Shown here: positions 11,101 through 21,544 of the stretch, in pieces
How the letters are laid out: every line of letters starts with the position of its first letter
Numbering within the stretch: position 1 is the stretch's first letter
Origin: Ophiodon elongatus
Taxonomy: Eukaryota > Chordata > Actinopteri > Perciformes > Hexagrammidae
Direction: 5' to 3'
NCBI GenBank assembly: GCA_016806645.1
Contig: JACSYO010001640.1
Span: 543,001-607,000 of the forward strand
DNA length: 64,000 bases
Position numbers and translations under genes: made by a program
Notes under the pieces: generated by a model
The model's input: only the letters and a program-made list of their open reading frames with translations
Database searches by the model: none
Told to the model about the DNA's origin: nothing

Positions 11101-14100
11101 TACATTAAAAAAGGTAGAAATTGCAAAAACTGCCCTAATAACACACTTAAACGATTATAATGCAAATGTAAATGTAAGATATACATCTGTAAATCTAATC
11201 TTAAGATTTAACAAACAGAACCAGTAGAAATGGTGAAATGTGGGTTTCTCTACCAAGATAATTTCACTATTTAGTCATTATCTACTGTTTAAACAAGGAG
11301 GTGTAATGTGTATGCAGTGCAACTTATTAGAAATATGCTCAAGCTATATTCTAGTTTAATTTAAAAAAATCCAAGCAAGCCATTTAAGAACATTAAGGCT
11401 GTAGTTTGACTACCTCAGTTCTAATATGACCCCACTGGTTACTAAGTAACCACCTTTACATATCAAATATCCAATGATGAAATATTTGTAAAAAGGTTTT
11501 CACGCTACTTGATTTATTAAAGTTGCTAATGATGGTGATGATGAAGGGGTAAAGGTATATCTTTGCAACAAAGCAGGAAGCAAACTGAATTCACTGCCAG
11601 ATCCTTATTTCCTGTCTCTCTTGTCACCTTTTCAGATATATCGGTGAGTCTGTTGTCACTGGTAGTGACTGCCTGTGGCTTGGCCCTGTTTGGGGTCTCC
11701 TTGTTTGTCTCCTGGAAGCTCTGCTGGATACCATGGAGGGAGCGTGGGCTCTCCCCCACCACCAAGGAGGCCCATGGGCACCTCAACCCTATAATGAGCC
11801 CTCTGCCCTCGCAGCTCGCACCCAGGCAGCCAGTTTACACAGCCGTGGACCCCCCGGCGCACAACCGCCGTGAGTCATCACACTGCTCCATCGCCAGAGA
11901 GCCCACTCCTGTGGCATCTGTGGTGTCAGTCGAGGCTCCGGTAACTCCAGTATCACCCCCACCTGTGGTCATGGTCACACCAGAGGTAGCTATGAAGATC
12001 AGTCACACATCTCCAGACATCCCTCTGGACGCCCAGACTAAAAGCCGGGACAATGGAGTTCACACCAACCCTCGTATGCAGAGACAGACCACTGAACCCC
12101 CACCCTCCGGCCACTTAATATCTGAAATTGGGTCAGTATAAGATTTTTAAATACTTTTTTGTTTTGTTTTCGTCAGAACGACCACCACCCACCACTTGTG
12201 CTCCCATCTATCTCTTCTATTCATTGGTATTTGAGCTGATCAGTACTCATGGCTTTTAACACCCTTGTCAGCAAAACGTTGTTCAAAGCTGACATTTAAT
12301 GAGTCCAATGCCAAATGTATTTTTATTTATTTTGCTATCTACAATATCTCAAGGACAAAAAAAGCAATTGCAGGCCTGTGATAGGACGTTAACTTTGGTC
12401 TCCTGCATGACAGCTGGTCACACTTCACACAGCTTTCTGCCTTGCTACATTTAGGGCAAACTACTTCCTGCATTGGCACTGGGTGTAATTGTGAGGTGCA
12501 GAATAGTTGATTATGGACGTGAATGCCTATATGCCTTTTCTGATTCAATCCGTTGATGTTTTATGGTGATGTTTGTTGTTTTCCTCTGCCAACAGACAAG
12601 GGTCCATTCGCAGGCATATGAACCTGTCTAACCCAGACTTCAACGTGGCTCAGTTCCAAAGACAGGACTCTCTCACTGGAATGGGGCTGGGCCTTGGTCG
12701 CCTCAAACCTGAACTCTACAAACAGCGCTCCCTTGAGGGAGATGAAGGCAGTCGCAGAGGCGAGGGTTGTGGGCGCCTCCACTTTATTCTGAAATTTGAC
12801 TGCGACCTGGAACAATTAATAGTTAAGATCCACAAAGCAGAGGAACTCCCAGCCAAGGACTTTTCTGGCACCTCTGACCCTTATGTTAAGATCTACCTGC
12901 TCCCTGATCGTCAGACCAAGCACCAGACCAAGGTGCACCGCAAGACGCTGAATCCTGTGTTTGATGAGGTCTTCCTGTTTCCCGTGGCATACTCTGAGCT
13001 TCCCACACGTAAGCTGCACTTCAGTGTCTATGACTTTGACCGGTTTTCACGTCATGATATTATTGGCCAAGTGGTTGTGGACAACTTCCTGGATCTGGCA
13101 GATTTCCCCAGGGAGACCAAACTCTGCCGGGACGTCCAGTACGTCTCCTCGGTGAGTCAGCTCTTATGTTCAATATGATGTCATGCTCGCTTAGATAAGC
13201 TATGTTATAATTAACTTGTTATCATTACCACAAAAAGTCTGACAGATTTGCTGCAACTTTAATGAGAGCTACATATTTGGCTGAAATTTGAGTCCTTCAT
13301 TTCATCACAAACTCACAGCCTGATATCTTACGTCATTTCTTCACTATACATTTCTTTTGTTCTCGCCTGTCATTTTACGCCGCAGCAATATTAGACTCTC
13401 AGAGCAAGTGCTCTGGAAGTCAGGTGACGCAATGTAAAAAGAAAGAAAGTCCACATGGGAAGGAGGACAGAGTGGATGAATAGTTTGCACAAACACATGA
13501 CTTTCAGGAGACCACTGCTTGTGTCCCATGTTAAACCAAAATTCAATCATTAATTTATTTACATTGAGTACTTAACTGATGTACGTAACTTAATCTATGT
13601 ATCAAAGGTACTTATTTGAACCCAAACCATGATTTTTTCCTATATACACCTAACAAAGTAGTTGTGTTCCCTTAACATAACCACGTAGTTTTGTTTGAAT
13701 TCACAACGTTAACCATTTGTTTAAAACTGCTACTGTGCGTCTGCATGTGACGAGTTGAGAATGAGAACGGGGCGTTAAATGTACACACGAAAAGCTTGAA
13801 ATGTGTAGACATGACACATGAAATGTCCTTATAAGTGGCATGCTATCTATACGCCTTCCCATGAGTTCACGCTGCTGCATGGTGTGTTTCTCACTGACAG
13901 TAAAAAGTATCAAATAAAGTTGTCTGCCTTTTTAAACACACTGAACACACTGAACACACTGAAGCGACGTGGGTGTATGATACGGAATAAATCAGTCCAA
14001 CACGTTCTGGGTTTTCCTCATAACTTTAGTGAAGTTACAACCCTCAACTAGACCAGCCAAGTCCACGCTCTCCTCGACCCCCCCCCCCCCTTCTTCTTCT

Positions 14101-17100
14101 CTCATCACTTAACCCTCTCACCTCCAGCCGCCTGACCAGCGCCGACTAGTGGTCACAACTGTTATCAGATCATCAACTTAAGATAACTAGATACAAATAA
14201 CTAAACTACTAAATATGTGTTTACAAGATGATAGACAGCAATTCCATATCACACTAAACGTATGCTTGCACATGTACAATTGTTGAAACCTGTGTTTACG
14301 TAATTAAGTTCCCATCACTCAATTTCACTCTTACACTAATACTATGCTCTTGTCACTGTCCACATAAGTCAGAGCTCAATATTTTTTATTGTTTCCTGTT
14401 ACGACACCTTGTAGGCCTACAGTTGAAATATATCTGACAAATCTATTGTGGAATGGACAATATGCATCAATATGTCTGGGTTTATGCTTTCAGTGATTGC
14501 TTCATTGACAGGCATCTCAGCTGTAATGTACCATTGATCCTTTATTCATAGAATGCTTTAAGTGGCATCAATAGGAGTCCTTGCAATTGATTGAATTCAT
14601 TACATCCTAGGGAGTTCAATAAAGCAAGATCAATGGTGGTGCGTTAAATTTCCATCGCTCCTGCTCTCGGATATATCTGTAATGATAACATTTTATTTGC
14701 TGAGATCTTGGTTGAAACATGGCCTCACTGCTAAAGATAGGTCCAGCAAGGCAACAAACACAGTCAGTCAGTGTATAAACCACAATGGACGTTAACAGTT
14801 TGGGGTCATAGTTCACCTTAGTTTTCTCTTCCAAATACGTTTGACTAATGTGGGGTTTGTTTACAACCTGTCTGACTGGAAGGGTTTCTTGTACTTTTGG
14901 ATACATTTTTAGCAATGTTGAAGCGTTCAGAAACATGTGCAATATCTTTTGTGAGTACAATTCATAACCGTTATCATAACCGAACAAACTGAGCCCAGTA
15001 AAGAAAACCCAAGTTGTAATTTACTGTTTTTCTTTAAGAAAACACGAATTAAAGCTGAACTGTAGTCAATTACCTGGCAGGAACACAATCAATTCTACAA
15101 CATATGAAGCAGCATGGGACCATGTGACTGAGCAGTGTGCGTCTGTCTCTTGTGTATCTAATAAGCAAAGCATCCTTTACTTTTGCTGGTGTTAAGGTTT
15201 GTCTCCTGCTTCTCTGTCCCTCACTACATATGCAAATGAATGATCTGGATTGCAGCCATTTCAGTTTAATAAGTTTTGTTCAATAAGTTTGAATTTGTGT
15301 GCCTTACTGATCCAACTGTCAATCTAAGCTAAATATAGGCACGGTACAACAATGTGATATCATTAATTTAGATGGGTAAAGAAACCTGTTAAAACCTGAA
15401 ATTAGTAAATGTGTTTTTACTGCTGTGGTCGCTCACATGAGTAAGATGCATCATTTAATTTTCATATTCAATTTCATTCAGAATAACTGCTCCAGTGTAT
15501 CATTTTTGTTTATGATTCTTGATGCCAGATGGTAGTTTTGCTTTACAAGAGCAGAAACACATCTGAAAGGCATCTGTTGAACATGTTTTGATCGTGGTGA
15601 ATTTGTTTAACAGCCGTACAACCGTCCAAAATCGCCTATCTGAGCATATCTTGCATATCTTGTTCCCATATATCTTTTTTACAATCAAAATTTAAAAAAA
15701 AGCTATGACATGCTGAAAACCTTTTACCAAAAAGAAAATTTGACAGCCTCAGTCAGAATGGGAATGTGGCAAATATTCATGTTCAGACAGCTACATGACT
15801 GGTAGTAGATGGAGGAGACAAAAGCTTAGGCACGGTGGGATACATCTGTTAGAATAATAGCATTCTTTTGTTCTGATGGCAAGAATCCTTCTGCTTCTCT
15901 GTCTCCCAACTGATCTCTCTCTATCTCACACACGCACTCACACACAGATATATACTTGTGCAACCACTGAATGCTGAAAACAAAGGCAGGTTACATGGAT
16001 CAGTACAACAGTCTTTGCTTGACCACACTTACTGCACTGAAATGTACATGTAGGCCATGTCGACACAGTACAAGCCGGGTGGACATCATAATCACACTTG
16101 GTGCATCCACATAGTCAGCTGTGTCCCACTTTCATGATGTATGAACAGTCTAACTAGGTTTTGATTTCTTATTGTAAAAGTATATAAATAGTATATTTCT
16201 ATTTAGAAATCCATTCATTTGAATTTGTGTGCTGTTGAAGGACACTATGGCCTTATATTACAGTGCATATAGGAAATAGAAGAGGAGGTAGTCAATCATT
16301 TCCTCATAATCATATTCTCATAACATTGGCATATCTGTAAACGGATAAAGTGCATTTGTTTATTGTAAACTAACTGAAACCCAGTGAACTACAATAATAT
16401 AGTGTTAATATGTAGTGTTACTGTGTAGTATGTAAATGCAGCAGGATGAGATGTTTAGAGTACTCTCCCTCTGCTTGTTGTACTCGGGTCACAATGTGTA
16501 ACCGTCTGCTACTCTCAGGCTTCAGAACCCTATAAGTCCACAGTGGCAAAGTACACCACCAAAGCACCAGCTCAACAGATTCATAGACACATAAGTGTCA
16601 TGCAGATGTGGATGACTGCTTGGCCTTACCAGCACCCTCAGCACTGTGGTTGGAAAGGTAGAGAGCCATGCACACGAAAAGAAAGCAAACTACAGCAACA
16701 ACACTCTCCTCACATCAAGTTGATGCCCACACTCTTTTATGGGAATGTCTGACTGCAAGCATGAGTGTGTACTGTACGACACCAATACTATTGGGAATGG
16801 CCGTACATGCACACAGAAATGGACATCTAGTGAGACACAGAGACCAATGACATGAAGCTATTTGTTCAGCTAGTTTGTCAGATCAAAACTTGAGGGGGAT
16901 GTTGATACTGACAAAAATTTGGTATTTTGGGTAAATTCTCAACTTCTGGTGATTTTGTGGGGCAGTGCAGATGCTGCTGCCCTTTATTATTTATTGTTAA
17001 TCAATGTTGCTCAGTTGGAATATAATGGTATGTAACAGGTGGCAATGGAGACTAGAGATTCACAGTTTTTTTTTTCTCAGTTTCTCACTATACTCACACA

Positions 17101-20100
17101 CACACACACACGCACACGCGCACACACACACGCACACGCACACACGCACACAGTACACGCACACACGCACACAGTACACGCACACACGCACACAGTACAC
17201 ACAGACTCTTACACTTGCACAAATGCTGTTTTCAGACATTTGCACACATGCCCCACACACATACCCACATAAACAAGCTAATCATCTATGGACACCAGTT
17301 CAGAAGTAGGGCATTTTATATCTATTGCAGTAGAAAGCATAATCACTGTAGATTTGTTTTCTTAATTGATAGGCACGATAGTATTATTAAATCATGATTG
17401 CCAATGGGATTGGCCATATGGTTTGTTTACAGTGCCAGATTCAGCACATTTAGCTCTGTAATAGAAACAGATTGAATGTTCACAGAACATGCTTGGCAAT
17501 GGCAATACAAAACATAACCTTGTGTAATACAATGTATTACTATGAAATGTGATTTATTTTTGGTTTTAGTTATCATTTGGAATGATTGATGTGAATGTGA
17601 AGAAGGGCTTCAAAATAAAAGTCCCAAAACATAAAAAAGCACTTACAAAATAAAGGCTTGCAGAAAATAGTCACCCTATTAACAGAACCTTTTGAGGGTC
17701 ATTTACTAGTATTTAATGCCATTATTTGCCTCAGAGGGATTTTATTATTGCATATTATTGCACTGTATGTCATACTATGCGTGCCTATTTTCTGAAAAGA
17801 TTTTTTCACGATTGTTTTTCACACAAGAAAGTTCAATCAACCAAGATTAAATTACAAAGTCTGTGTTAGAAAGGCAAATTAGATACCATAAAAAGGAACA
17901 TTTTTACAAAAAGGTGAAGCTCACTTAAAATAATCCACAAAAAGGTTGCAAATTGTTCCTTAGAGTTTAAGATTTTTTTTTAAAAACAATTTGATGCTCA
18001 TTTCATACTTTCATCTCACAATATATAAAAAAAATTTGATAACATTAGTCAATCACAGCTAATATAGGAGCTCTGATTAGCAATGTGACACCACAGATTC
18101 TTAGTTCTCTGGTTTTATGTAAACACAGTAAACCCATTGATTCTCTTTAATAATGATTACAGTGAAAGTTAATAGCAGATGACACCTGATACATAATACA
18201 AATACCATCGCCCTGACAAACAAAGTAGATCAGCAAGAGATTCTGCTGTAGTAGGAGTTGTCTTCACCAGACATGTTTGTGTGCTTTCCTGGTTCTCACT
18301 TCTTTGGTGAAGTTATTTTAAGAGCAAGTGATAAGTGAGCTTCTGCCTTTCTGCAGCTGAACAGAAGTCTCCATGTCGGGTGAAATGTGAGAGGCTTTTA
18401 TTTGAGCAATGTGACAGAAGGGAGTAGAGAGAGAGAGAGAGAGATGTTTTAATTCTGTAACCAAATGTCAGATGGCCACGCCATTATTCTTCACCTTCAA
18501 ACTAGTGTACAATTATGAAAAGCAGCAGAAACTAGAAATAATGTCTTTAATATAATTTAAAGAGTCAAGTTGCTTTTAAAGACAATAGATACTTGCATAA
18601 CAAAAATGAGTAATAATACAGAGGAATAATATCAGTATCAAAGGTAAAGCTTATGAAAGAGTAATTGTATTTTGTGTTGTCTTTCAGGATAACGTGGATC
18701 TCGGAGATCTGATGTTTTCGCTGTGTTACTTGCCCACTGCCGGCAGATTGACCATTACCTTGATAAAGGCCCGCAATCTCAAGGCCATGGATATCACTGG
18801 TGCATCTGGTAATTAGAAGCTGATACTGTCTATAACTACAGAGTCTCACTGGTATCCTGAGTGAAAATAAATATCTTCCCGTTCGGTTTCTCTCACTTTT
18901 ACAGATCCATATGTGAAGGTTTCCCTAATGTGTGATGGTCGCAGACTGAAGAAGAGGAAGACATCGACAAAGAGGAACACTTTGAATCCAGTTTATAATG
19001 AGGCCATCGTCTTTGATGTCCCTCCAGAAAATATAGAGCAGATCAGTCTTTTGATTGCAGTGATGGACTACGACCGGTGAGGCACTTTTACAAGGCATTA
19101 TATAAGTCATACAGTAGTTTGCACCTCTTCTGCATGAGCCATTTTTAATTAATATGCTGCAGGACAAAAAGATGAATATCTCAATGTTGTAATGATTTTT
19201 TAAACTCTGATTCTTTGTTTCGGTCACATAAATAGTTTGACTGTTTCAGTTTTCACGCTCGAGATGTGGTGCATTGTTATTTTTGTAACACATGGTGGGC
19301 TGTGATCACATGTTTGTCTTCTCTCTCCCTCCTGCACCTACAGTGTAGGACATAATGAGGTCATTGGTGTGTGTCGAGTTGGCAATGATGCAGACAACCT
19401 CGGTCGAGACCACTGGAGTGAAATGCTAACATGTCCCCGAAAACCTGTTGCCCACTGGCATCCAATTGTTGAGGTGAGGTGACTTTACTGTGATGGGTGT
19501 GACATGTGTTTCCGTGCATACACTGGGACTGACCACATTTCGAACATGAACACATTTGTGCTCTTGCTAAACATAATTTGATACTAACACTGTCAAAACT
19601 GCTCTTACACAAGCATGTAGGTTTTATCCCTCAGGCAGAAACATGCTGTGACCAAGGACATATTAGAGCAAAGTCGAACAATGAACAAATTAATTGAAAT
19701 TTGGTAGAAGGTTACAATCTGTTATTAATAGACCATGGGACCTGTGTTAAATTCCATAAAATTTCATTTTTAATATATATTTTTAGATTTTCTTAGCTTT
19801 TGGAGACATATTTTTTTACCAACCAAAGTGCTTTCAAAATGCAGATTTCCAGGAGAAAAGCTTTATGTAGATATGTGGTGAAATTGCAGTTGTAAGGGGA
19901 TTTAGTAGATAAAAAAACAACAGAATATCTACAATATAAATATATGCTGTCAACATGTTTGGCATGGTAAAAGTTGACAAAAAGCAAATGGATGGATTAC
20001 TGACATTTATAAAACACAATCTTTTATGAAAAAGGAAGTTTGAGAGACACAAAACATTTTACAGCAAGTCTGGTGATAACTGCTGGATGAAAAACTGCAG

Positions 20101-20984
20101 CAAGGGTATATGAATAAGTGATTAAGCGTATCACTGCCTAGTCATGAACGCACAGTGGTCTCATTAATATTCACTGATACAGTAGTGTGTTGTTACAATC
20201 ATGCTGTGAAAAGATTTTTGATAAGCAGTCATGGGAATATGGCTGTAAGCTACTGAACACTGAAGTAAGGGGTTTTAAAAAAAGCAAAACCTTCCTTTAG
20301 ATAGAAACCATTTTCTATAGCCAGAGTTTCTTTTGGGATTGTCAGAATATGTAGTAGGCTACTTTGAAATCTACATTGAAGCCTCAAGAAACCCCATTTA
20401 TTATTTCCTTCCTCCAGAATTCATCTCAGTCAAAGCTGTTGTCTTCACAAGCCCCTCATCCTCATACTACTACCAGACTGTAAAGCACAATAGTCCTAAA
20501 ATGCTGATAGGTTTTAAATGCAGGCAGGTCTATTTACTTGTTTGTTTGCCAAGTAAGGGACTGTAAAAGCTTAATTTGTTTTATTCCCAGTTGGTTAATA
20601 AAATGGGCACAGTAGCACAGTCTATTCCACTCAAAATGAGTTAATACATAAATAAACTGACTACACAAAAAACAAAAAAACAAATGGGAGTCATTCATTA
20701 TTTCTTTTACTGCCCAATTCATAACTCTGTAGGTGGTTAGTACGTTTGTTTGGAGATTTCAAGATGAAAAGCTCAGATTTTTTATATTTGACTGTGGTTT
20801 TATTTGATATGACTGTACATCTGTTTATATGTCTGTGTGAGAGAGGATTTGTTTTGCTCGTGCATGGCACAGCTCTAACTGCGTTACATGGTTTGTGCTT
20901 GACTCTTCTTTGCAGTACCAAGGGACTACAGGTAGTAGCCAGGGAGGATCCTGTAATTCTCTAAAGACGCCTCCCTCTCCGTAG
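2011..20984 (+). CDS. syt9: Synaptotagmin-9, seven coding exons (gene-level entry)
   Basis: Vesicle Ca2+ sensor for regulated exocytosis, a type of single-pass membrane protein with two cytosolic C2 domains. Coding exons are 2011-2158, 11636-12131, 12596-13151, 18688-18808, 18905-19076, 19344-19473 and 20916-20984. Phases 1,2,0,1,2,0 close exactly to 1692 nt, 563 codons plus stop. Order: N-terminal segment with Cys10, Cys21 and Cys31 (N-terminal Cys mediate disulphide dimers in the Syt3/6/9/10 group), transmembrane helix about 52-76 followed by KLCWIPWRERG, linker with ISHTSPDIP, C2A about 273-396, C2B about 403-541, tail 542-563. C2A Ca2+ ligands D303, D309, D361, D363, D369 are present. C2B has D435, D441, D495, D497 and E503. 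The polybasic patch KKRK is at 456-459. Syt9 rather than Syt3/6/10 is indicated by DFIYYFRDLARPR, VVTACGLALFGVSLFVSWK and RRHMNLSNPDFN. The protein is longer than mammalian SYT9 (about 491 aa), mainly in linker and tail. Confidence 0.96.
2801..2845. repeat. Imperfect GT/GC microsatellite
   Basis: Alternating purine-pyrimidine run made of GTGTGCGTGC-type units, a potential Z-DNA tract, inside syt9 intron 1. Confidence 0.85.
4115..4390. repeat. Teleost interspersed repeat (unclassified)
   Basis: Starts around GGAATGGTCAGACATTTTCG and continues through TAGATGATCAGTACCACTC, GGCCTGGTTCTGTC and GACTCCAGGAAGTCACTG. I recognise these phrases from a very common percomorph repeat. Identity rests on recall; its class is not known to me. 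Confidence 0.6.
4410..4910. repeat. Second teleost interspersed repeat (unclassified)
   Basis: Phrases such as GGCATTTTGGCCAATCGCCA, AAATGGGACCATAATTTACG, CATGCTGTATTGAAGAAGA and CAACCAGAGGAGCAACCTCC belong to another abundant percomorph repeat as I remember it. It abuts the previous block. Open frames across it are side effects of the repeat, not genes. Confidence 0.65.
6160..6556. mobile_element. hAT-type MITE with intact 8-bp target-site duplication
   Basis: Element 6168-6548 (381 bp) begins CAGGGGTGTCAAAC and ends with its exact reverse complement GTTTGACACCCCTG, giving 14-bp perfect terminal inverted repeats. It is flanked on both sides by CTTTAGAC (6160-6167 and 6549-6556), an 8-bp duplication typical of hAT transposition. 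The interior has CGGCCCGCGGGCCGG near the left end and CGGTCCGGCCCACTTG near the right. There is no transposase frame, so it is non-autonomous. Confidence 0.93.
7798..8045 (+). mobile_element. tRNA-derived SINE, full-length-like copy
   Basis: The head is tRNA-like, with A box TGGCTCAGTGGTAGAG and B box GGTTTCGATCC, separated as in a tRNA but with a poor acceptor stem. The body includes GTCCTTGAGCAAGACAGTTA, and the tail reads TTTGGATAAAAGCGTCAGC followed by ATGAAATGTAATGTAAT. This structure is that of a Pol III-transcribed SINE, not a working tRNA gene. Compared with the second copy at 10541-10703 it lacks two short internal segments. Confidence 0.88.
8050..8440. repeat. Possible retroelement-derived block
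   Basis: Directly after the SINE, sequence texture changes to a block containing ATTATTTATTAACTTAAATA and a GC-richer part (8280-8420). The minus strand stays open for 110 codons across it, with no recognisable protein. It may be an LTR or other repeat; I cannot name it. Confidence 0.3.
8780..8799. repeat. (AT)n microsatellite
   Basis: A short run of about nine AT units in intron 1 of syt9. Confidence 0.95.
10541..10703 (-). mobile_element. 5'-truncated SINE, same family as 7798-8045, inverted
   Basis: The reverse complement reads AACCCCAAATTGCTCCCGTA, CTGTGCCTACGGTGTTAG, CACCTTGCATGGTAGCCCC, TCATCAGTGTGTGATGA and TTTGGATAAAAGCATCAGC, matching the body and tail of the forward SINE. The tRNA-like head is missing, as expected for 5' truncation. 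Confidence 0.88.
10887..11060. repeat. Weak hAT-like repeat relic
   Basis: AGGGGGGCAAACTTTTTTTG, GGGCCACTTACAG and GTCATGGGCCAATTTG resemble the ends and interior of fish hAT MITEs with GGGCAAAC termini. A clean right end and duplication were not found. Confidence 0.4.
11636..12131 (+). CDS. syt9: syt9 coding exon 2
   Basis: Residues 50-215. The acceptor is CTTTTCAG|ATATATCG and the split codon makes Asp50 of DISVSLLSLVV. It encodes the single transmembrane helix (about 52-76), the juxtamembrane KLCWIPWRERG with a Cys likely to be palmitoylated, a long Pro/Val/Ser-rich linker, and the conserved KISHTSPDIPLDAQ and MQRQTTEP motifs. The donor is taken at ATTGG|GTCAGT. This is the only nearby GT that keeps frame with exon 3; using the later GT would shift frame. 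Confidence 0.93.
12132..12595 (+). other. syt9 intron 2
   Basis: 464 bp, GTCAGT...CAACAG, nothing else recognised. Confidence 0.85.
12596..13151 (+). CDS. syt9: syt9 coding exon 3 (linker end and C2A)
   Basis: Residues 216-400 after a phase-2 junction. It begins QGSIRRHMNLSNPDF, includes GRLKPELYKQRS, and carries the whole C2A domain. Loop 1 is AKDFSGTSDPYVK (D303, D309), loop 3 is YDFDRFSRHD (D361, D363, D369), and KVHRKTLNPVFDE lies between. The donor TCCTCG|GTGAGT is strong, phase 0. All five Ca2+-coordinating Asp are intact, so Ca2+ binding is expected. Confidence 0.97.
13590..13960. repeat. Teleost interspersed repeat (unclassified)
   Basis: Contains GTACTTATTTGAACCCAAAC, CATGATTTTTTCC, CACAACGTTAACC and TTGTCTGCCTTTTTAAACAC, phrases I associate with a frequent percomorph repeat. 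It is followed by a 9-bp tandem (CTGAACACA, three units) at about 13940-13970. Confidence 0.5.
17093..17205. repeat. CA microsatellite with 21-bp minisatellite core
   Basis: A (CA)n tract with CG interruptions passes into about three tandem 21-bp units of CAGTACACGCACACACGCACA. Because 21 is divisible by three, long repetitive open frames appear on both strands; these are not genes. Confidence 0.95.
18688..18808 (+). CDS. syt9: syt9 coding exon 4 (start of C2B)
   Basis: Residues 401-440 plus one base. Acceptor CTTTCAG|GATAAC. It encodes DNVDLGDLMFSLCYLPTAG, ITLIKARNLKAMDITGAS, including D435 of C2B loop 1. Donor TCTG|GTAATT, phase 1. Confidence 0.97.
18905..19076 (+). CDS. syt9: syt9 coding exon 5 (C2B core)
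   Basis: Residues 441-497 plus two bases. It starts DPYVKVSLMCDGRRLKKRK, with the polybasic KKRK used for PIP2 and SNARE binding, then KRNTLNPVYNEAIVFDVPP, and ends MDYDR with D495 and D497. Donor CCG|GTGAGG. Confidence 0.97.
19344..19473 (+). CDS. syt9: syt9 coding exon 6 (end of C2B)
   Basis: Residues 498-541: VGHNEVIGVCRVGNDADN, then LGRDHWSEMLTCPRKPVAHW and HPIVE, the WHXL-type motif at the C2B end. Donor GAG|GTGAGG, phase 0. If this donor were not used, translation would stop two codons on (V, R, then TGA at 19480), giving a 543-residue protein. That resembles the short mammalian SYT9 end. Confidence 0.95.
19474..20915 (+). other. syt9 intron 6
   Basis: About 1.4 kb, AT-rich, with no recognised feature. 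It becomes 3' UTR if the exon 6 donor is skipped. Confidence 0.65.
20916..20984 (+). CDS. syt9: syt9 coding exon 7 (C-terminal tail)
   Basis: Acceptor CTTCTTTGCAG|TACCAA, phase 0 as required by exon 6. It encodes 22 residues, YQGTTGSSQGGSCNSLK then TPPSP, and ends with TAG at 20982-20984. The Ser/Gly and GSC...P..PP pattern resembles the tail of the paralogue Syt10, as I recall it, which supports a real exon rather than a chance frame. A polyadenylation signal follows about 555 bp downstream. Confidence 0.72.
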   Translation, partial: YQGTTGSSQGGSCNSLKTPPSP

Positions 20985-21544
20985 CCTTGAGCCTTCACAT
21001 AAGAGCACCAATCGACCTGAAGCCTTGGCTGGACCTTTGGACAATAGTGCTGCTGAGTGCTGCACACATATGGTCATAAAAGAAGAATGCATACGTTGAT
21101 AAACTACTGAAAAGAGAGACACAAACTGTCTTGAGCTCTGTTCAATAGGATCAGTTGCATGTTGAATGACCACAAAGATGGATGTTTTCTTTTCTATAAT
21201 GTTCCAAAAGAAAAATAACAGGCATATGCAGATATTTTAAGTCTGTGCTATTCCTGGGTTTATACAGTAGTTACTGTTTTTTTTACATAGTCTTATTACT
21301 TGTTTTAATGAGGTGAGTCTGTATTTGCACAATGTACTTACAACCAGTTAAACTGCCATACTGTTTTCTTTTTATTTGGTGATGAATTGGTGCATGAGGT
21401 CATGGTTTGGTGGGCTATCTTCTTCTCGTTTGTTTGTTTCTATTTTTGGGAATAGGATGTGTCGTTCTGTCAGTTGATGTACAGTGACGGTTGATTTCTA
21501 GACAGAGTATCTGTGAGAAAAATATGTTAAATGTTATCAATAAA
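20985..21544 (+). other. syt9: Putative syt9 3' UTR
   Basis: AT-rich sequence between the TAG and the first good AATAAA; no other feature seen. Confidence 0.5.
21539..21544 (+). terminator. Candidate syt9 polyadenylation signal
   Basis: AATAAA followed within about 40 bases by T-rich and GT-containing sequence (GTTTATCTCTGCC). Confidence 0.55.

Larger units (their letters stand above)
2159..11635 (+). other. syt9 intron 1
   Basis: About 9.5 kb, AT-rich. It contains a GT-rich microsatellite (2801-2845), two adjacent teleost repeat blocks (4115-4910), a hAT MITE (6168-6548), two copies of one SINE family (7798-8045 forward, 10541-10703 reverse) and a weak hAT-like relic (10887-11060). No internal exon was recognised. 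Confidence 0.85.
13152..18687 (+). other. syt9 intron 3
   Basis: About 5.5 kb. It holds a teleost repeat (about 13590-13960), a C10-type run near 14079 and the CA minisatellite at 17093-17205. No exon was recognised; the local open frames have no family resemblance. Confidence 0.8.

Noticed and set aside
12561..13019. Minus-strand frames opposite syt9 exon 3
   Set aside because: Shadows of the C2A exon; codon pattern and homology support the plus strand.
17004..17309. 101-codon frame with His-Thr repeats
   Set aside because: Translation of the CA minisatellite; every frame stays open because the unit lacks stops.
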